In this document: piece by piece, positions 9,021-20,229 of the stretch
Layout of the letters: every line of letters starts with the position of its first letter
Position numbering within the stretch: the first letter of the stretch is position 1
DNA from: an uncultured Gammaproteobacteria bacterium
GTDB taxonomy: Bacteria; Pseudomonadota; Gammaproteobacteria; Pseudomonadales; Pseudohongiellaceae
Direction: 5' to 3'
Assembly: GCA_913061515.1 (NCBI GenBank)
Contig: CAJXSF010000005.1
Coordinates: 1 to 64,000 of the forward strand
Length of the DNA: 64,000 nt
The notes under the pieces: model-generated
What the model was told of the DNA's origin: nothing
The model's input: only the letters and a program-made list of their open reading frames with translations
Databases searched by the model: none
Program-made: the position numbers and the translations under genes

Positions 9021-10085
9021 TCACAATTCACGAGGAAGGGTCAAAACAAATCGCAAAGGCTTGTCTGGACTAGCAATGGCATCGAGGTTTCCGCCTTCGG
9101 CTAGCGCTAGTTGACGAGATTGATACAGACCAATACCGCGCCCCTGTCCGCGCTCACTCCAAAATGGCTCAAACAGGCGTTCTGGGTATAAGAAAGGATC
9201 ACCGTTGCGGTCCTCCATTTCCACAATGATCGATTCAGAGCTCTCACGAACCTCTATTTGTAAGTTCTGTGTTTTGTCAGCATTGCGAGAACGCAATGAA
9301 GCATAGTTGCCTAATAAGTTCTCAAAAATACTATGCAGCGCCTCATCCGATACGGTCGCCATCGCCTCTCCAGTAACCTCAATAGGCAGTTCTAACATAG
9401 AGGCCGTCTCTTTTAGCATCGCTACAACATCAATCGAGAGGGTTTTGCCCTTAGCTTGCGCGTTGAGCAAGGCATTGAGCATATGTTGAGCTCTGTCGCG
9501 TATACTGGGAATCGATTTCTCCAAAGAAAGGAGTAACTTTTTTTCCTGCCCTGGCACTTGATTCTCAAGCTGACCGGCGGCGAGACTTACTAGTTGCATA
9601 AGGTTTTTCATATCGTGCTGCAGAAACACCGTCATCTTAGCCGTTTGGTCAAAAGTGCCACGGATGGTGCCTAGCTTGATCCAAATATCCATGCGTACGA
9701 GTAAGAAAAAATTGTCTGCCATGACTTGACTAAAATATCGTTGCTCCCACCCTCGCTTGCTATGGTAGAGACGAATATCGAGATTAATTTCTTGCACCTC
9801 AAAGTGTTGATAAAGCACACCATCGGTGACGCGCCCTTGTTCACCGGAGATCGACACTCCAAACCATTGCAGTCGCCAACTTAAGCCCTCGAAACCACCA
9901 GCTTCTAATGCAGGCCAACATTGTTTTAGAAAATTAGGAAGATCAAACTGTAGTTCTTCGTTCAGGCGCACGAGTTCCTGACCATTCTTAGTTTGCGCCC
10001 GGGCACGGTAGAGCAGCCACCCAGTCGCCGCAATAATAGTGGCACCCACTAAAATTAAATACGGATAAAGATCAACTGTCGTCAC
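9021..10085 (-). CDS. Sensor histidine kinase of the pilus locus (PrsK-like C-terminus)
   Basis: One N-terminal membrane helix is followed by a ~120-residue input region and a kinase core. The phosphorylatable histidine is in FLQHDMKNLMQLVSL, as in PrsK-type (PEP-CTERM-associated) kinases. The N-box is FENLLGN, the F-box is ERLFEPFW and G2 is GQGRGIGL. The G1 box is unusual: MEDRNGD replaces the usual DxGxG. Numbered from an upstream in-frame TTG, the His is residue 161. I start at the GTG that overlaps the regulator stop by 14 bases, because a TTG start would enlarge the overlap and has no better ribosome site. The partner is certainly the overlapping regulator. The signal is unknown. Confidence 0.82.
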   Translation of the reverse strand: MTTVDLYPYLILVGATIIAATGWLLYRARAQTKNGQELVRLNEELQFDLPNFLKQCWPALEAGGFEGLSWRLQWFGVSISGEQGRVTDGVLYQHFEVQEINLDIRLYHSKRGWEQRYFSQVMADNFFLLVRMDIWIKLGTIRGTFDQTAKMTVFLQHDMKNLMQLVSLAAGQLENQVPGQEKKLLLSLEKSIPSIRDRAQHMLNALLNAQAKGKTLSIDVVAMLKETASMLELPIEVTGEAMATVSDEALHSIFENLLGNYASLRSRNADKTQNLQIEVRESSESIIVEMEDRNGDPFLYPERLFEPFWSERGQGRGIGLYQSRQLALAEGGNLDAIASPDKPLRFVLTLPREL

Positions 10086-10698
10086 GTTTGATCTCAAATT
10101 TTTTCAGAAAATAATACAGGCTTTCTCTTTTTAACCCTAAGCGAGCAGCACTGGCATAGATATTAAAGCCGGTGTCTTTTAACACTTGCCGCACAAGTTT
10201 TTCTTCCGCTTCTTCGCGCACGGCCTTCAAACCATCGGATACTTTTGCGTTAAACTGCAATCGGGTTGTGCCCTCTTCGGCTAAAGCTTGTTCTTTACGA
10301 TAGAACAACACTGCACGCTTCACTGACTGTAGGATATCTTCGATGCTTGCGGGTTTAGAGAGAAAATCGAAGGCACCCTCACGTATTGCCTCGAAAGCAG
10401 ATTGCTCGTGATCTTGCCCAGTGAGGACAATAATTTTTGCAGGGTACATTTTCGCGCTTAACGCTTTAATAACCGCCAAACCTTCTTCAGTGCTGTGAAC
10501 TGCTGGAGGCATTCCAAGGTCAAGGATGATCACCGCAATATCGGTTTCTTCCTCTAAAAGTGCTAATGCTGATTTGCGAGAATCCGCCTCAAGCACTTCC
10601 AAGCCGTTCATGTCTAACACACCGTTCAATGCACCACGCAAGGCGGGGTCATCGTCGACAATTAACACTCTAACTCCGTTGATTGACTGCGTAGGCAT
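10072..10698 (-). CDS. Response regulator, receiver plus Fis-type HTH (PrsR-like without AAA+)
   Basis: Receiver domain of ~125 residues with acidic pocket DDD (15-17), phospho-acceptor Asp60 in IILDLGMPP, Thr93 in IVLTGQD and Lys115 in FLSKP. A short linker leads to a Fis-like helix-turn-helix (KLVRQVLKDTGFNIYASAA then RLGLKRESLYYFLKKF). The sequence EGLAVIKALSAK...IIVLTGQDHEQSAFEAIREGAFDF resembles PrsR/NtrC-family receivers. The sigma-54-activating AAA+ domain is absent, so the 208-residue protein should bind DNA but not open sigma-54 promoters by itself. It follows a prepilin gene by 14 bases and overlaps the kinase gene. The adjacent pilin promoter is the obvious candidate target (inference). 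Confidence 0.85.
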   Translation of the reverse strand: MPTQSINGVRVLIVDDDPALRGALNGVLDMNGLEVLEADSRKSALALLEEETDIAVIILDLGMPPAVHSTEEGLAVIKALSAKMYPAKIIVLTGQDHEQSAFEAIREGAFDFLSKPASIEDILQSVKRAVLFYRKEQALAEEGTTRLQFNAKVSDGLKAVREEAEEKLVRQVLKDTGFNIYASAARLGLKRESLYYFLKKFEIKRDDS

Positions 10699-10712
10699 GC
10701 TTGGCTCTTAAT

Positions 10713-11456
10713 TTAGGGAAGTTGGCCAGCGGCAATCATGCGACTAAATAAGGTATTTGGTGAAATCCAAATGAGAACGTCATCGAATGCGTTCGCTCCT
10801 TCTTCAGCATAATCCGCCACGACAAAATTATTATCTCCCGGCATCCGATACCCAGTAACAACACCGTTTGCATTCTCGTTCTGCAAAGCCGAGCTAGAAA
10901 GTGCGTAATCGGCTCCCATTGAGAACACTACTGCTGGAGCAGTCGAAGTCAGAATCGGCGCGCCGCAGGAAACAGCCCCAGCAACGCATAAACCTGTGTT
11001 GACGGCGCCAGAAGCAAAGATGCCATCAACACTGGCCGCGCTTGCATAGTTGTTTCCAAACACGGAATACCGATAGGGATTGCCCCACGGGTCCATCAGT
11101 AAATTATTCTGATCAGTCGCACCTTGTAAGCCTAGAGTCACCGCGGGAACGAATCCATGAGGCGAGGTGCAATTCACACCGTTCACTGGCGCTTCCGCCC
11201 CAACGCTTGCCACTGTTGCAGGACAAGGAAGCCGCCCCTCTAATTGCGCAAAACCGTATAGTGCTTCAATAATGCCTTCGATTTGGTTTCTTGCCTCACT
11301 TTGCCGACGATTAGACGAGGAGTCCCCTATTGCCACGAATAGCCCGCTTAGGAGCAACCCTAGAATTAACATAACAACTGCCATCTCGATGAGGCTAAAT
11401 CCCTTTTGGTTCTTAAGCGACTGGCGAGAAAAGAGTTTATGAGAATGTTTCAACAT
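10713..11456 (-). CDS. Prepilin-like protein with GRLPCP motif
   Basis: 247 residues with a longer cytoplasmic leader (~20 residues) ending NQKG, cut before FSLIEMAVVMLILGLLLSG, a canonical prepilin segment with Glu(+5). The globular part has LEGRLPCPATVASVG...NGVNC, a cysteine pair shared with the protein encoded just upstream, then MDPWGNPYRYSVFGNNY, which resembles the pseudopilin DPWGxPY motif. It is therefore probably a minor pilin or pseudopilin and not the filament subunit. Its ATG lies inside the last codons of the upstream gene (7-base overlap), implying translational coupling. Confidence 0.85.
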   Translation of the reverse strand: MLKHSHKLFSRQSLKNQKGFSLIEMAVVMLILGLLLSGLFVAIGDSSSNRRQSEARNQIEGIIEALYGFAQLEGRLPCPATVASVGAEAPVNGVNCTSPHGFVPAVTLGLQGATDQNNLLMDPWGNPYRYSVFGNNYASAASVDGIFASGAVNTGLCVAGAVSCGAPILTSTAPAVVFSMGADYALSSSALQNENANGVVTGYRMPGDNNFVVADYAEEGANAFDDVLIWISPNTLFSRMIAAGQLP

Positions 11457-12391
11457 GATAGAGGCGCCCTAGTCACGGTGTCCGCAACGAAATCAATGGT
11501 GTAGACAATATTGCAATTTTGAAATTTAAGATCCGCGACGGTAGCACTAACGGCAGTATAGGAATCTATAGCCCCCATCCAATCATCGCTGACAAACCAA
11601 TTAGACGCCCCTAAAGTAACAAGTAAGGTCTGAAAAACAGTCAGATTTGCCGGCAGAGTATTGGCAATAAACGGTAAGCGCGCCAACATTAATCGCTTAA
11701 ACTCAAGCATGGCTCGTAGGGTTGCAAACGTCATCACCTCATCACCGGTGATGCCGATAATGCTATCATTGAATAAGCTCGAATCTGTAGCGTCTTCAGT
11801 AGTGAATGTCGTCGCTGTAAAGGAGCTTGCGGATTCAAGATAAGATGCAAATTGGACTCCAGCGCTGCGGCTCTGACTATCAAGCGCCGCGCCAGGAGCG
11901 ATGATAAGGGCAGCATATTCTGCTGTCGCCCCATCTAGACTCAATAAATTTGCCGGCACGTTGTCAGTGCTGTTCAAAGTGGCACTATTCGATCTAAATC
12001 TCGGTGCCACCGCATACCAAAATTGTTGGTCGACTCCTGCGTAACGATCGCTCAAATAGATCGGGCCACTAGACGGTGTCACCAACGATTCTGGCAAACG
12101 GCCTAGTGTTCTAAGAGGAGAACAGTTTGCGGCGCCATCATTGTTAGTATCGGGACACGGCAAACGACCAGGGCCATCATCACTAGCATTATAATCTGCA
12201 AAATTTAAGGCATAACCAAGCAACTGCTCCTTTATCTTCGCCATTTCTATTTGCTTGTTAATGCGATCTTGCACTTCGGGGCTGCGATTATTAAACGCGC
12301 TCAACACTATCGTAGTGGCAGCAATCACAATAGTTGTGAAGAAAAGGATAAGCGCCGCCCCTTTCTGCTTTTTGATACTGCTACCCCTCAT
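11450..12391 (-). CDS. Pilus-locus membrane-anchored protein with GRLPCP motif
   Basis: 313 residues starting with basic MRGSSIKKQKGAALILFF, one membrane helix and a long extracytoplasmic region. The helix resembles the PilX/MshP-type KGAALI...F start and not a standard prepilin, because there is no Glu at +5. DGPGRLPCPDTNNDGAANC mirrors the motif in the next gene, so the two are probably distant paralogues. It ends in RAPLSC with a terminal cysteine. It starts in a 4-base ATGA overlap with the preceding gene. The role is inferred as a minor pilin or pilus-tip component, and no exact family is recognised. Confidence 0.7.
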   Translation of the reverse strand: MRGSSIKKQKGAALILFFTTIVIAATTIVLSAFNNRSPEVQDRINKQIEMAKIKEQLLGYALNFADYNASDDGPGRLPCPDTNNDGAANCSPLRTLGRLPESLVTPSSGPIYLSDRYAGVDQQFWYAVAPRFRSNSATLNSTDNVPANLLSLDGATAEYAALIIAPGAALDSQSRSAGVQFASYLESASSFTATTFTTEDATDSSLFNDSIIGITGDEVMTFATLRAMLEFKRLMLARLPFIANTLPANLTVFQTLLVTLGASNWFVSDDWMGAIDSYTAVSATVADLKFQNCNIVYTIDFVADTVTRAPLSC

Positions 12392-13068
12392 TGCAAAGCC
12401 CCTTCAACATCCCGCGCCTCTTGCATCAATTGCAATATCTCGACTACATTATTGATCATCTCAGCAGCATCGTTGACCTGCTCGTCGGTTTCACCTATGG
12501 ATGTAGCAGCATTGGTGGATGCATTATTTGTGCTAGCGCGACTATTACTCCGTCTTTCATCTGCTTGTGCGTCTCGCAGCGCTACAGCGGCACGAACAGT
12601 CTCGATCTCTGCATCAGTAAGTTCGTAATCTTCACGAACCCCGCCAGTATCGGCATCTAGCGTTTGACCGGGCCTGACGGTATGAACTCCGTCAGCCGTA
12701 TTAATTCTTAACATCCCCATCCCTTGCTCGAAAACTAAGGATACATTGGATGGCAAATCCTGACTGCCAACGGCAACACCGTTTAGCCATACCGTATGGT
12801 TACCATCCGGCTTACGAACGACCCCCCCCATATGTACTAATCTTGGGGCTAACTCCAATTCGCCTTGCGCTTCTACGGGTTGTGAGAGCACGGCAAGTCG
12901 TTCTTGCTCATCCAACTCTTGCAACATCTCTTCTCGCTGTCTATCCAGAAATGCTCGTTCTTGAGGCGTACTGAACACTTTGCCGAATTCCTGTGCAAAA
13001 GCCGTGCTGTAGGTCGCACAACATAGGATTGTCCCAGCCAAAATGACTCGCACATCAATACTCGTCAT
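12388..13068 (-). CDS. Periplasmic MshK/PilP-like pilus protein
   Basis: A 226-residue protein with a signal peptide ending TAFA. A charged helix (PQERAFLDRQREEMLQELDEQ) is followed by a small beta domain with VVRKPDGNHTVWLNGVAV...VRPGQTL. That domain resembles the module found in MshK and in type II secretion GspB-like proteins. The C-terminal 90 residues are Ala/Thr/Asn-rich helix. Its position after the PilO-like gene matches mshK/pilP in MSHA and type IV pilus loci. It overlaps the PilO-like gene by 14 bases and the next gene by 4. I infer an inner-membrane to secretin connector. Confidence 0.6.
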   Translation of the reverse strand: MTSIDVRVILAGTILCCATYSTAFAQEFGKVFSTPQERAFLDRQREEMLQELDEQERLAVLSQPVEAQGELELAPRLVHMGGVVRKPDGNHTVWLNGVAVGSQDLPSNVSLVFEQGMGMLRINTADGVHTVRPGQTLDADTGGVREDYELTDAEIETVRAAVALRDAQADERRSNSRASTNNASTNAATSIGETDEQVNDAAEMINNVVEILQLMQEARDVEGALQ

Positions 13069-13705
13069 AGACTGGCTCCGGTGGATTCAAGTTGAAGGTA
13101 TACCAATAAAAACTGCAACTGGATGACAAATGTTCAAAAAACGATGTGAAATTTGCTTCATTGATATTGTCATGCATCATTTGACAGTGAGTTGGCAGAA
13201 GCAACCCCTCTATATCTAGGAGAGAACTGACAAGGCGAGTAAGATCCTCCTCGTGCAAAAGAGAAAAGTTAAGCTCGATATCTGAATAATCGAGATCTAC
13301 CGGTTCACCAGGATTAAGGTCCATTGGATCATAGACTAGCGAATAATGAACCTGTTCGCCTATATCGATACTCACGGGAAATAAATTGTGCGTATCGCGA
13401 ATTCGCGATATATCCTCAATAAGAGCTAACCGATCTTCGTCTTCAACATAACCGTTCTCTACAAACCTAAGATAACGATCGATATAGCGAATGATGGTCG
13501 CTTCTTCTTCGGAAATCAGTTGGACAGAAGCCGACACTTGTTCGTATTGAGAACGCGCAGAATTTAGCGCCGAACTTGCAGAGTCATTGATTTGATTGAC
13601 ACCAAAAAACAAAGCTGTGGAAATCGAGATACACACGACTAAAACTATAAGCGCCGTTCTTAATAGTTTGAAATCCCCTTTTTCAAAAGGTAGCTTAATC
13701 TGCAT
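13055..13705 (-). CDS. PilO/MshJ-like inner-membrane pilus assembly protein
   Basis: 216 residues: a short cytoplasmic start, one membrane helix (about 16-35, LLRTALIVLVVCISISTALF), a ~70-residue periplasmic coiled coil, and an acidic C-terminal domain. The topology and place directly after the PilM/PilN-like gene match PilO/MshJ, which forms the alignment subcomplex with PilN. Sequence similarity to PilO is not obvious by eye, so the call rests on architecture and synteny. Two cysteines in the tail (LPTHCQMM, SSSCSFYW) could form a disulfide. The start codon overlaps the upstream gene by 11 bases. Confidence 0.6.
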   Translation of the reverse strand: MQIKLPFEKGDFKLLRTALIVLVVCISISTALFFGVNQINDSASSALNSARSQYEQVSASVQLISEEEATIIRYIDRYLRFVENGYVEDEDRLALIEDISRIRDTHNLFPVSIDIGEQVHYSLVYDPMDLNPGEPVDLDYSDIELNFSLLHEEDLTRLVSSLLDIEGLLLPTHCQMMHDNINEANFTSFFEHLSSSCSFYWYTFNLNPPEPVYDEY

Positions 13706-15275
13706 TGACTAGCTCCTCACGGATCTCAATAGTGAACTCTCCACGCGCGCCAGACCCGTCTATAGTGGTTGCCACGTTAATATCTGAGCGTACTTCCATA
13801 GGCTGACTCAATACCGTAACGTTCAAATTGCTGTGCTGCGCAATTGTATCGGCAAAGAGATTCACCTGTGCAGTCGCATCACGGATACTTCCCTCCGATT
13901 GCACTAGGCCCTGCACAGTCGTCACTAGCACTGTTTCGCCAGCGACGATCGCGTTTTGCAGTTGTTCAGCGTCAGTAAGCGTTTCACCAAGCATAACATC
14001 TTGGTTCATTGCTGGAGCTTGTTTGCTCACTAGCTCCCACTCGATCGAAGATATAAGTAGTTCTGGTGCTTCTTCAAGGCCTTGAGAAATATACGCTAGA
14101 ATCTCCTGTGGGTAGAATACCTGCCCTAGGATCGCGTCAACCGTTTCTACGACCATTTCCATTTGCCCGGAAGGAATTGGCGTCTCAGGGAAGCGATCAG
14201 TAAGCTTTTGATATTCCTCAAGCAATGGCGCAGTCTGTTGTGCAACCTCAGCTTCCATTTGCCATTTTGAATTTGTATCAAGCATTGTTGGAGCAACTAC
14301 TATCATTGCACTCAATACGGCTATGACACTGCCCGTATACAATATACTTTTTATCTGTTTGATAATGGCAAAGCGTCGAGTTCTCGATGAGGCATAGATA
14401 TTCGGAATTTTTCGCTTGCGCAGGATGCTAATAAGCGAATAAGCAATAGCAGAAGGTGCGGACTCCACCAAATTAATTTTTCTGCTTAATGGCATCTCAT
14501 TTATAGCATGGAACTTGTAGTGTAAATGTTCACGATCGATGCTTTGCTGATCGTTGAATTTTTCGGAAGTAAAAACATGCACCTTCAGATCGGTGTCATA
14601 GGGTAACTGCTTTATGCGTTCTAGGTACTTTCTTGTTTGGTCGCATTGTTCGAAAATTAATTCGGAAAAATCATCGCTTTGGCTGACACTTGTTGGCGTT
14701 AATCGGCTAAAAACCACTCGCCCTTTTTGCAAATAAGTCTGGCGAAGGCCGCTATTGGCTTCTTGGTTCACCATTAACAAGTGCGATTCATTACTAAATT
14801 TAAGGCGTTGGGCAAACAACTCCATAATATAAGCGGCGGAAGTTATCGACTGCAGCGGCACTTGGTTATCAAGTATCCTAGAAATCCAAGGCGATACAAT
14901 TTCTGGTTTGGTCAATCCGGTCAGCAGAATGCGATCATCTTTACGCCCGTGGGTTTCTCTGCCCACAACCCTCGCAGTGCGATAAGGGGTTGTTCTAAAA
15001 ATATGCGCGAGCTTTCTGGACAACATTGCTTCGCGATCAGAGCCAGTAACATGCGCCACAGTCTCGATACGAAAGTCTTCTTCAATCACATCAAGGATTA
15101 TCGCAAACGGTGTCTTAGAATCGTTCTCTAAGAATACGTGAAACCGATCAAAACCATGCTGATCAACACTGTAGTTTTCGTGGAAATTCAGGCGCCCATT
15201 GCGCCAAATCAAGTGAATCACTTCATCGGAATCGATGAGTATGATGTTTAACTTTGGCGTCGATAAGAGAGACAT
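13695..15275 (-). CDS. PilM/PilN-like (MshI-type) fusion protein
   Basis: 526 residues. The first ~300 look like the actin-like PilM/MshI cytoplasmic domain (IILIDSDEVIHLIWRNGRL at the start, then HLLMVNQEANSGLRQTYLQ near 170). A single membrane helix follows (about 313-335, SILYTGSVIAVLSAMIVVA), then a ~190-residue periplasmic coiled-coil and ferredoxin-like part resembling PilN. In type IV pilus loci these functions are normally two genes, so here the cytoplasmic and periplasmic platform halves are one polypeptide. The nucleotide-binding motifs of PilM are not clearly preserved by eye. Confidence 0.65.
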   Translation of the reverse strand: MSLLSTPKLNIILIDSDEVIHLIWRNGRLNFHENYSVDQHGFDRFHVFLENDSKTPFAIILDVIEEDFRIETVAHVTGSDREAMLSRKLAHIFRTTPYRTARVVGRETHGRKDDRILLTGLTKPEIVSPWISRILDNQVPLQSITSAAYIMELFAQRLKFSNESHLLMVNQEANSGLRQTYLQKGRVVFSRLTPTSVSQSDDFSELIFEQCDQTRKYLERIKQLPYDTDLKVHVFTSEKFNDQQSIDREHLHYKFHAINEMPLSRKINLVESAPSAIAYSLISILRKRKIPNIYASSRTRRFAIIKQIKSILYTGSVIAVLSAMIVVAPTMLDTNSKWQMEAEVAQQTAPLLEEYQKLTDRFPETPIPSGQMEMVVETVDAILGQVFYPQEILAYISQGLEEAPELLISSIEWELVSKQAPAMNQDVMLGETLTDAEQLQNAIVAGETVLVTTVQGLVQSEGSIRDATAQVNLFADTIAQHSNLNVTVLSQPMEVRSDINVATTIDGSGARGEFTIEIREELVNAD

Positions 15276-15288
15276 TTACAGTATCCCC

Positions 15289-16494
15289 CTAAATCTCAAT
15301 GCTACTAATAGTGTCATAGATAGGGCCAAGCACCGACATCATCACCCAGCCTAGCAAAAGACCAAGCACCCCGGTCATGACTGGTTGAATCATGGCTTGC
15401 ACTTTATCAATAGAGTCTTTGATGTCGCGGCCATAAAAATAACTAATATTTAAAAGCGCTTTATCGAGCCCTCCTGTAGTTTCACCTACCTTAAGCATGC
15501 GAATGACCAACGGTGGAAATAGACCCGTATTCTCGAAACTCTGCGATAAAGGTTTACCCTCACCAATATCCTCCCTTGCGTTTTTGAGAGCCCCACGAAT
15601 CACTGTATTGTCAATGATTCCCTCGCTGATTTCTAAACATCGCAAGATAGGAATACCGGCGGCATACATCATGGCAAAGAAGTTGGCAAAGCGTGATAAA
15701 AGGATTTTTTGTAAAACTGGTCCAATCTTCCAGGCTTTAAGTTTGTACCCATCGGCAGCGTAACGCGCTTTCGGATTTATTTTTATTAGGGTTTTAATGC
15801 CGAAAAACAAAGCAATTGGCAAACCAAGACAAATGTACCAATAGCTCACCATAAAATCAGACGTCGCGATCAACGCTCTAGTATGTAGAGGCAAGGCTTG
15901 ATCCATGCTTTCGATAAACCCCACTAATTGCGGCACCAAATACACCATCAAAAAAATTGTCACACCTATTACAGCCGTTCCCACAAACAAGGGCGATGTG
16001 AGTAGTTTTTTAGTCGACTTACTAAGCTCATCCTGCCACTTAATCGTATCAGACAAAGATTCGAAAATAGTGGCTAACTGACCACTGGCCTCGCCTGCCT
16101 TGATCAAATTAACAAATAAAGTATCGAAGATCGTAGGGTGTTCTGCCAATGCTTCAGAAAGGCTTTTACCGCCTTCAATCTCATCAATAATGTTGGCTAT
16201 AATTTCGCGAAAGCGTGGGTGATCTAGGCTATCACGTAAGTCCGCTAAACCTTCGAGAATTGGTACACCTGCTCGCGTCAATTGTTCCATATGGAAGCAG
16301 AAGTTGATTAAGTCTGACTTCTCAACTTTACGTTGCCCGATAGCTGCACGCTTTTCTTCAGTTACATCACAACGAATCAGATCTAAGCCCATTCTCTCTA
16401 ACCGCTGCTCTAGATCGACCTCATTCACCGCATCTAGCGAGCCATTGCGAATTTTCCCGCCACTGTTCATTGCGCGATATTTATAAAGTGCCAT
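15289..16494 (-). CDS. mshG: Pilus inner-membrane platform protein (GspF/PilC/MshG family)
   Basis: 401 residues with two repeats of the T2SSF domain. The first contains FCFHMEQLTRAGVPILEGLADL and the second FANFFAMMYAAGIPILRCLEIS. Each is followed by membrane helices (about 170-190, 220-238 and 370-392). The start MALYKYRAMNSGGKIRNGSLDA is typical of the family. It forms the base on which the assembly ATPase acts. It sits between the ATPase gene (6 bases upstream) and the PilM/PilN-like gene, as in MSHA loci. Confidence 0.92.
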   Translation of the reverse strand: MALYKYRAMNSGGKIRNGSLDAVNEVDLEQRLERMGLDLIRCDVTEEKRAAIGQRKVEKSDLINFCFHMEQLTRAGVPILEGLADLRDSLDHPRFREIIANIIDEIEGGKSLSEALAEHPTIFDTLFVNLIKAGEASGQLATIFESLSDTIKWQDELSKSTKKLLTSPLFVGTAVIGVTIFLMVYLVPQLVGFIESMDQALPLHTRALIATSDFMVSYWYICLGLPIALFFGIKTLIKINPKARYAADGYKLKAWKIGPVLQKILLSRFANFFAMMYAAGIPILRCLEISEGIIDNTVIRGALKNAREDIGEGKPLSQSFENTGLFPPLVIRMLKVGETTGGLDKALLNISYFYGRDIKDSIDKVQAMIQPVMTGVLGLLLGWVMMSVLGPIYDTISSIEI

Positions 16495-16500
16495 TGTGAC

Positions 16501-18209
16501 CTACCCCGTTATACGATCTGTAAGGTCAACCACTCGAGAGATTTCTTCAAGGCTAGTGGTGCCATCGAGCACCCGTCGACAGGCATCATGGGCGATAGGG
16601 TTAAAACCTTGCGATTGGGCTTGGTTGGACATCTCGCGCATACTAGCGCGACGGCCAATCAAATCGTCCATCTCACCAGTGATCTTCAATATCTCAATAA
16701 CTGATGTTCGCCCTTTATAGCCTTGGTGATCACAATCAGGACAACCCACTGGAGTATAAATTTTAATCTCTTCCGTTGCGTCAGCTACGCCAAGGAGCAT
16801 TCTTTCAAATTCAGCCGCGACACTTTGCGCTTTACATGCATTGCATAGTTTTCTCACTAGACGTTGAGCCACTACACCAATCAAGTTACCCGCTATTACA
16901 TCGGGCAATATACCAATATCTAATAATCGAGGTATTGCACCAACAGCAGAGTTAGTGTGCAAGGTGGAGAAAACCTGGTGACCTGTCATCGCGGCTCTGA
17001 AAGCCATTTCTGCCGTGATATGGTCACGAATCTCACCGACCAGAATTACATCGGGGTCTTGCCGCATCATTGAGCGGATACCCTCACCAAATCCCATTTT
17101 GGCAGACTCATTGACCGATGACTGACGAATCATCGACATGGGATATTCCACAGGGTCTTCCATTGTCATGATATTAACTTGCTCAGTATTAATATGATTT
17201 AACACTGAGTAGAGCGTAGTTGTTTTACCGCTACCAGTTGGACCGGTGACAAGAATAATCCCCTCCGGCCTTGCCAACATTAACCGCAAGAGGTTGAGGT
17301 TTTCTTCACTTAGGCCCAAAGACTCCATTGCCACAATGCCTTTTTTGCGGTCTAAAACCCTCAAGACGATGTTCTCTCCGTGAGTGGTTGGCTGCGCCGC
17401 AACACGAAAGTCAATCTGACGCCCGACCAATGACATCGAGATACGGCCATCTTGAGGTGAGCGTGATTCGGCGATGTTCATACCACTGATGACTTTCAAG
17501 CGCACCACCATCGCCGGCCAATAGCTCTTATGCAAACTACGCACCTGCCGCAGCACGCCATCGATACGGTAACGAATTCTTAGAAATGCCTCTTCAGGTT
17601 CAAAGTGAATATCCGAAGCACCCAATTGAACTGAATCGGCAAGCAAAGCATTGATCAAACGAACCATGGGATGACTGTATTCATCGTCATCCATCTGCAA
17701 GCTTTCAAAATCCAATTGCCCAGTTTCAATCTCTTGCAGAATGCCATCAATCGAAAGGTCAAAGCCGTAAAACTGCTCGATAACACGAACGATCTCCCCT
17801 TCACTACCGAGTACTGGGGTAATTTTGAGATCACCACCGTTGAGTGCACGTACTTGGTCGAGGGCAACGATATTGAAGGTATCGGCCATCGCCAAAGTAA
17901 GGTGGTTATTTCTATCGTCAAAAGACAGGGGAAGAATTGTGTAGCGACGCGCCAGGTCTTGCGGCACGATTTTGATCGAGCTTGCATCGAGCACTGCATT
18001 AGAAAGATCAACACTCTTCTGTCCTGTATTCTCACTAAGTACGTCACGAATTATGGAATCCGTGACAAAACCCAGCTCGATCAACACTGCCCCAAGAGGC
18101 TTATTCGAACTTTTGAGCTCAAGCAAACCGATGCGTAACTGGTCTTCGCTCAACACACCACGCTCTACGAGCATCGCACCTAGTCGGCGTTTAGGGGCAG
18201 GAGTATCAC

Positions 18210-18213
<4 letters not shown>
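16501..18213 (-). CDS. mshE: Pilus extension ATPase (GspE/PilB/MshE family)
   Basis: A 570-residue hexameric assembly ATPase. The N-terminal ~60 residues show two consecutive copies of the MshEN-type motif (RLGAMLVERGVLSEDQL and PLGAVLIELGFVTDSII) joined by 5 residues. In MshE and relatives this domain binds cyclic-di-GMP. The second copy has Pro instead of the first Arg. Walker A is GPTGSGKTTTLYS, the Asp box is MTMEDPVEYPM, Walker B is DPDVILVGEIRD and the His box is STLHTNSAVGAI. The zinc tetracysteine is CNACKA...CPDCDHQGYKGR. It overlaps the TPR gene by ATGA. Confidence 0.94.
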
Positions 18214-20210
<1,997 letters not shown>

Positions 20211-20229
20211 TTATGTTTTACTCTTAGAT

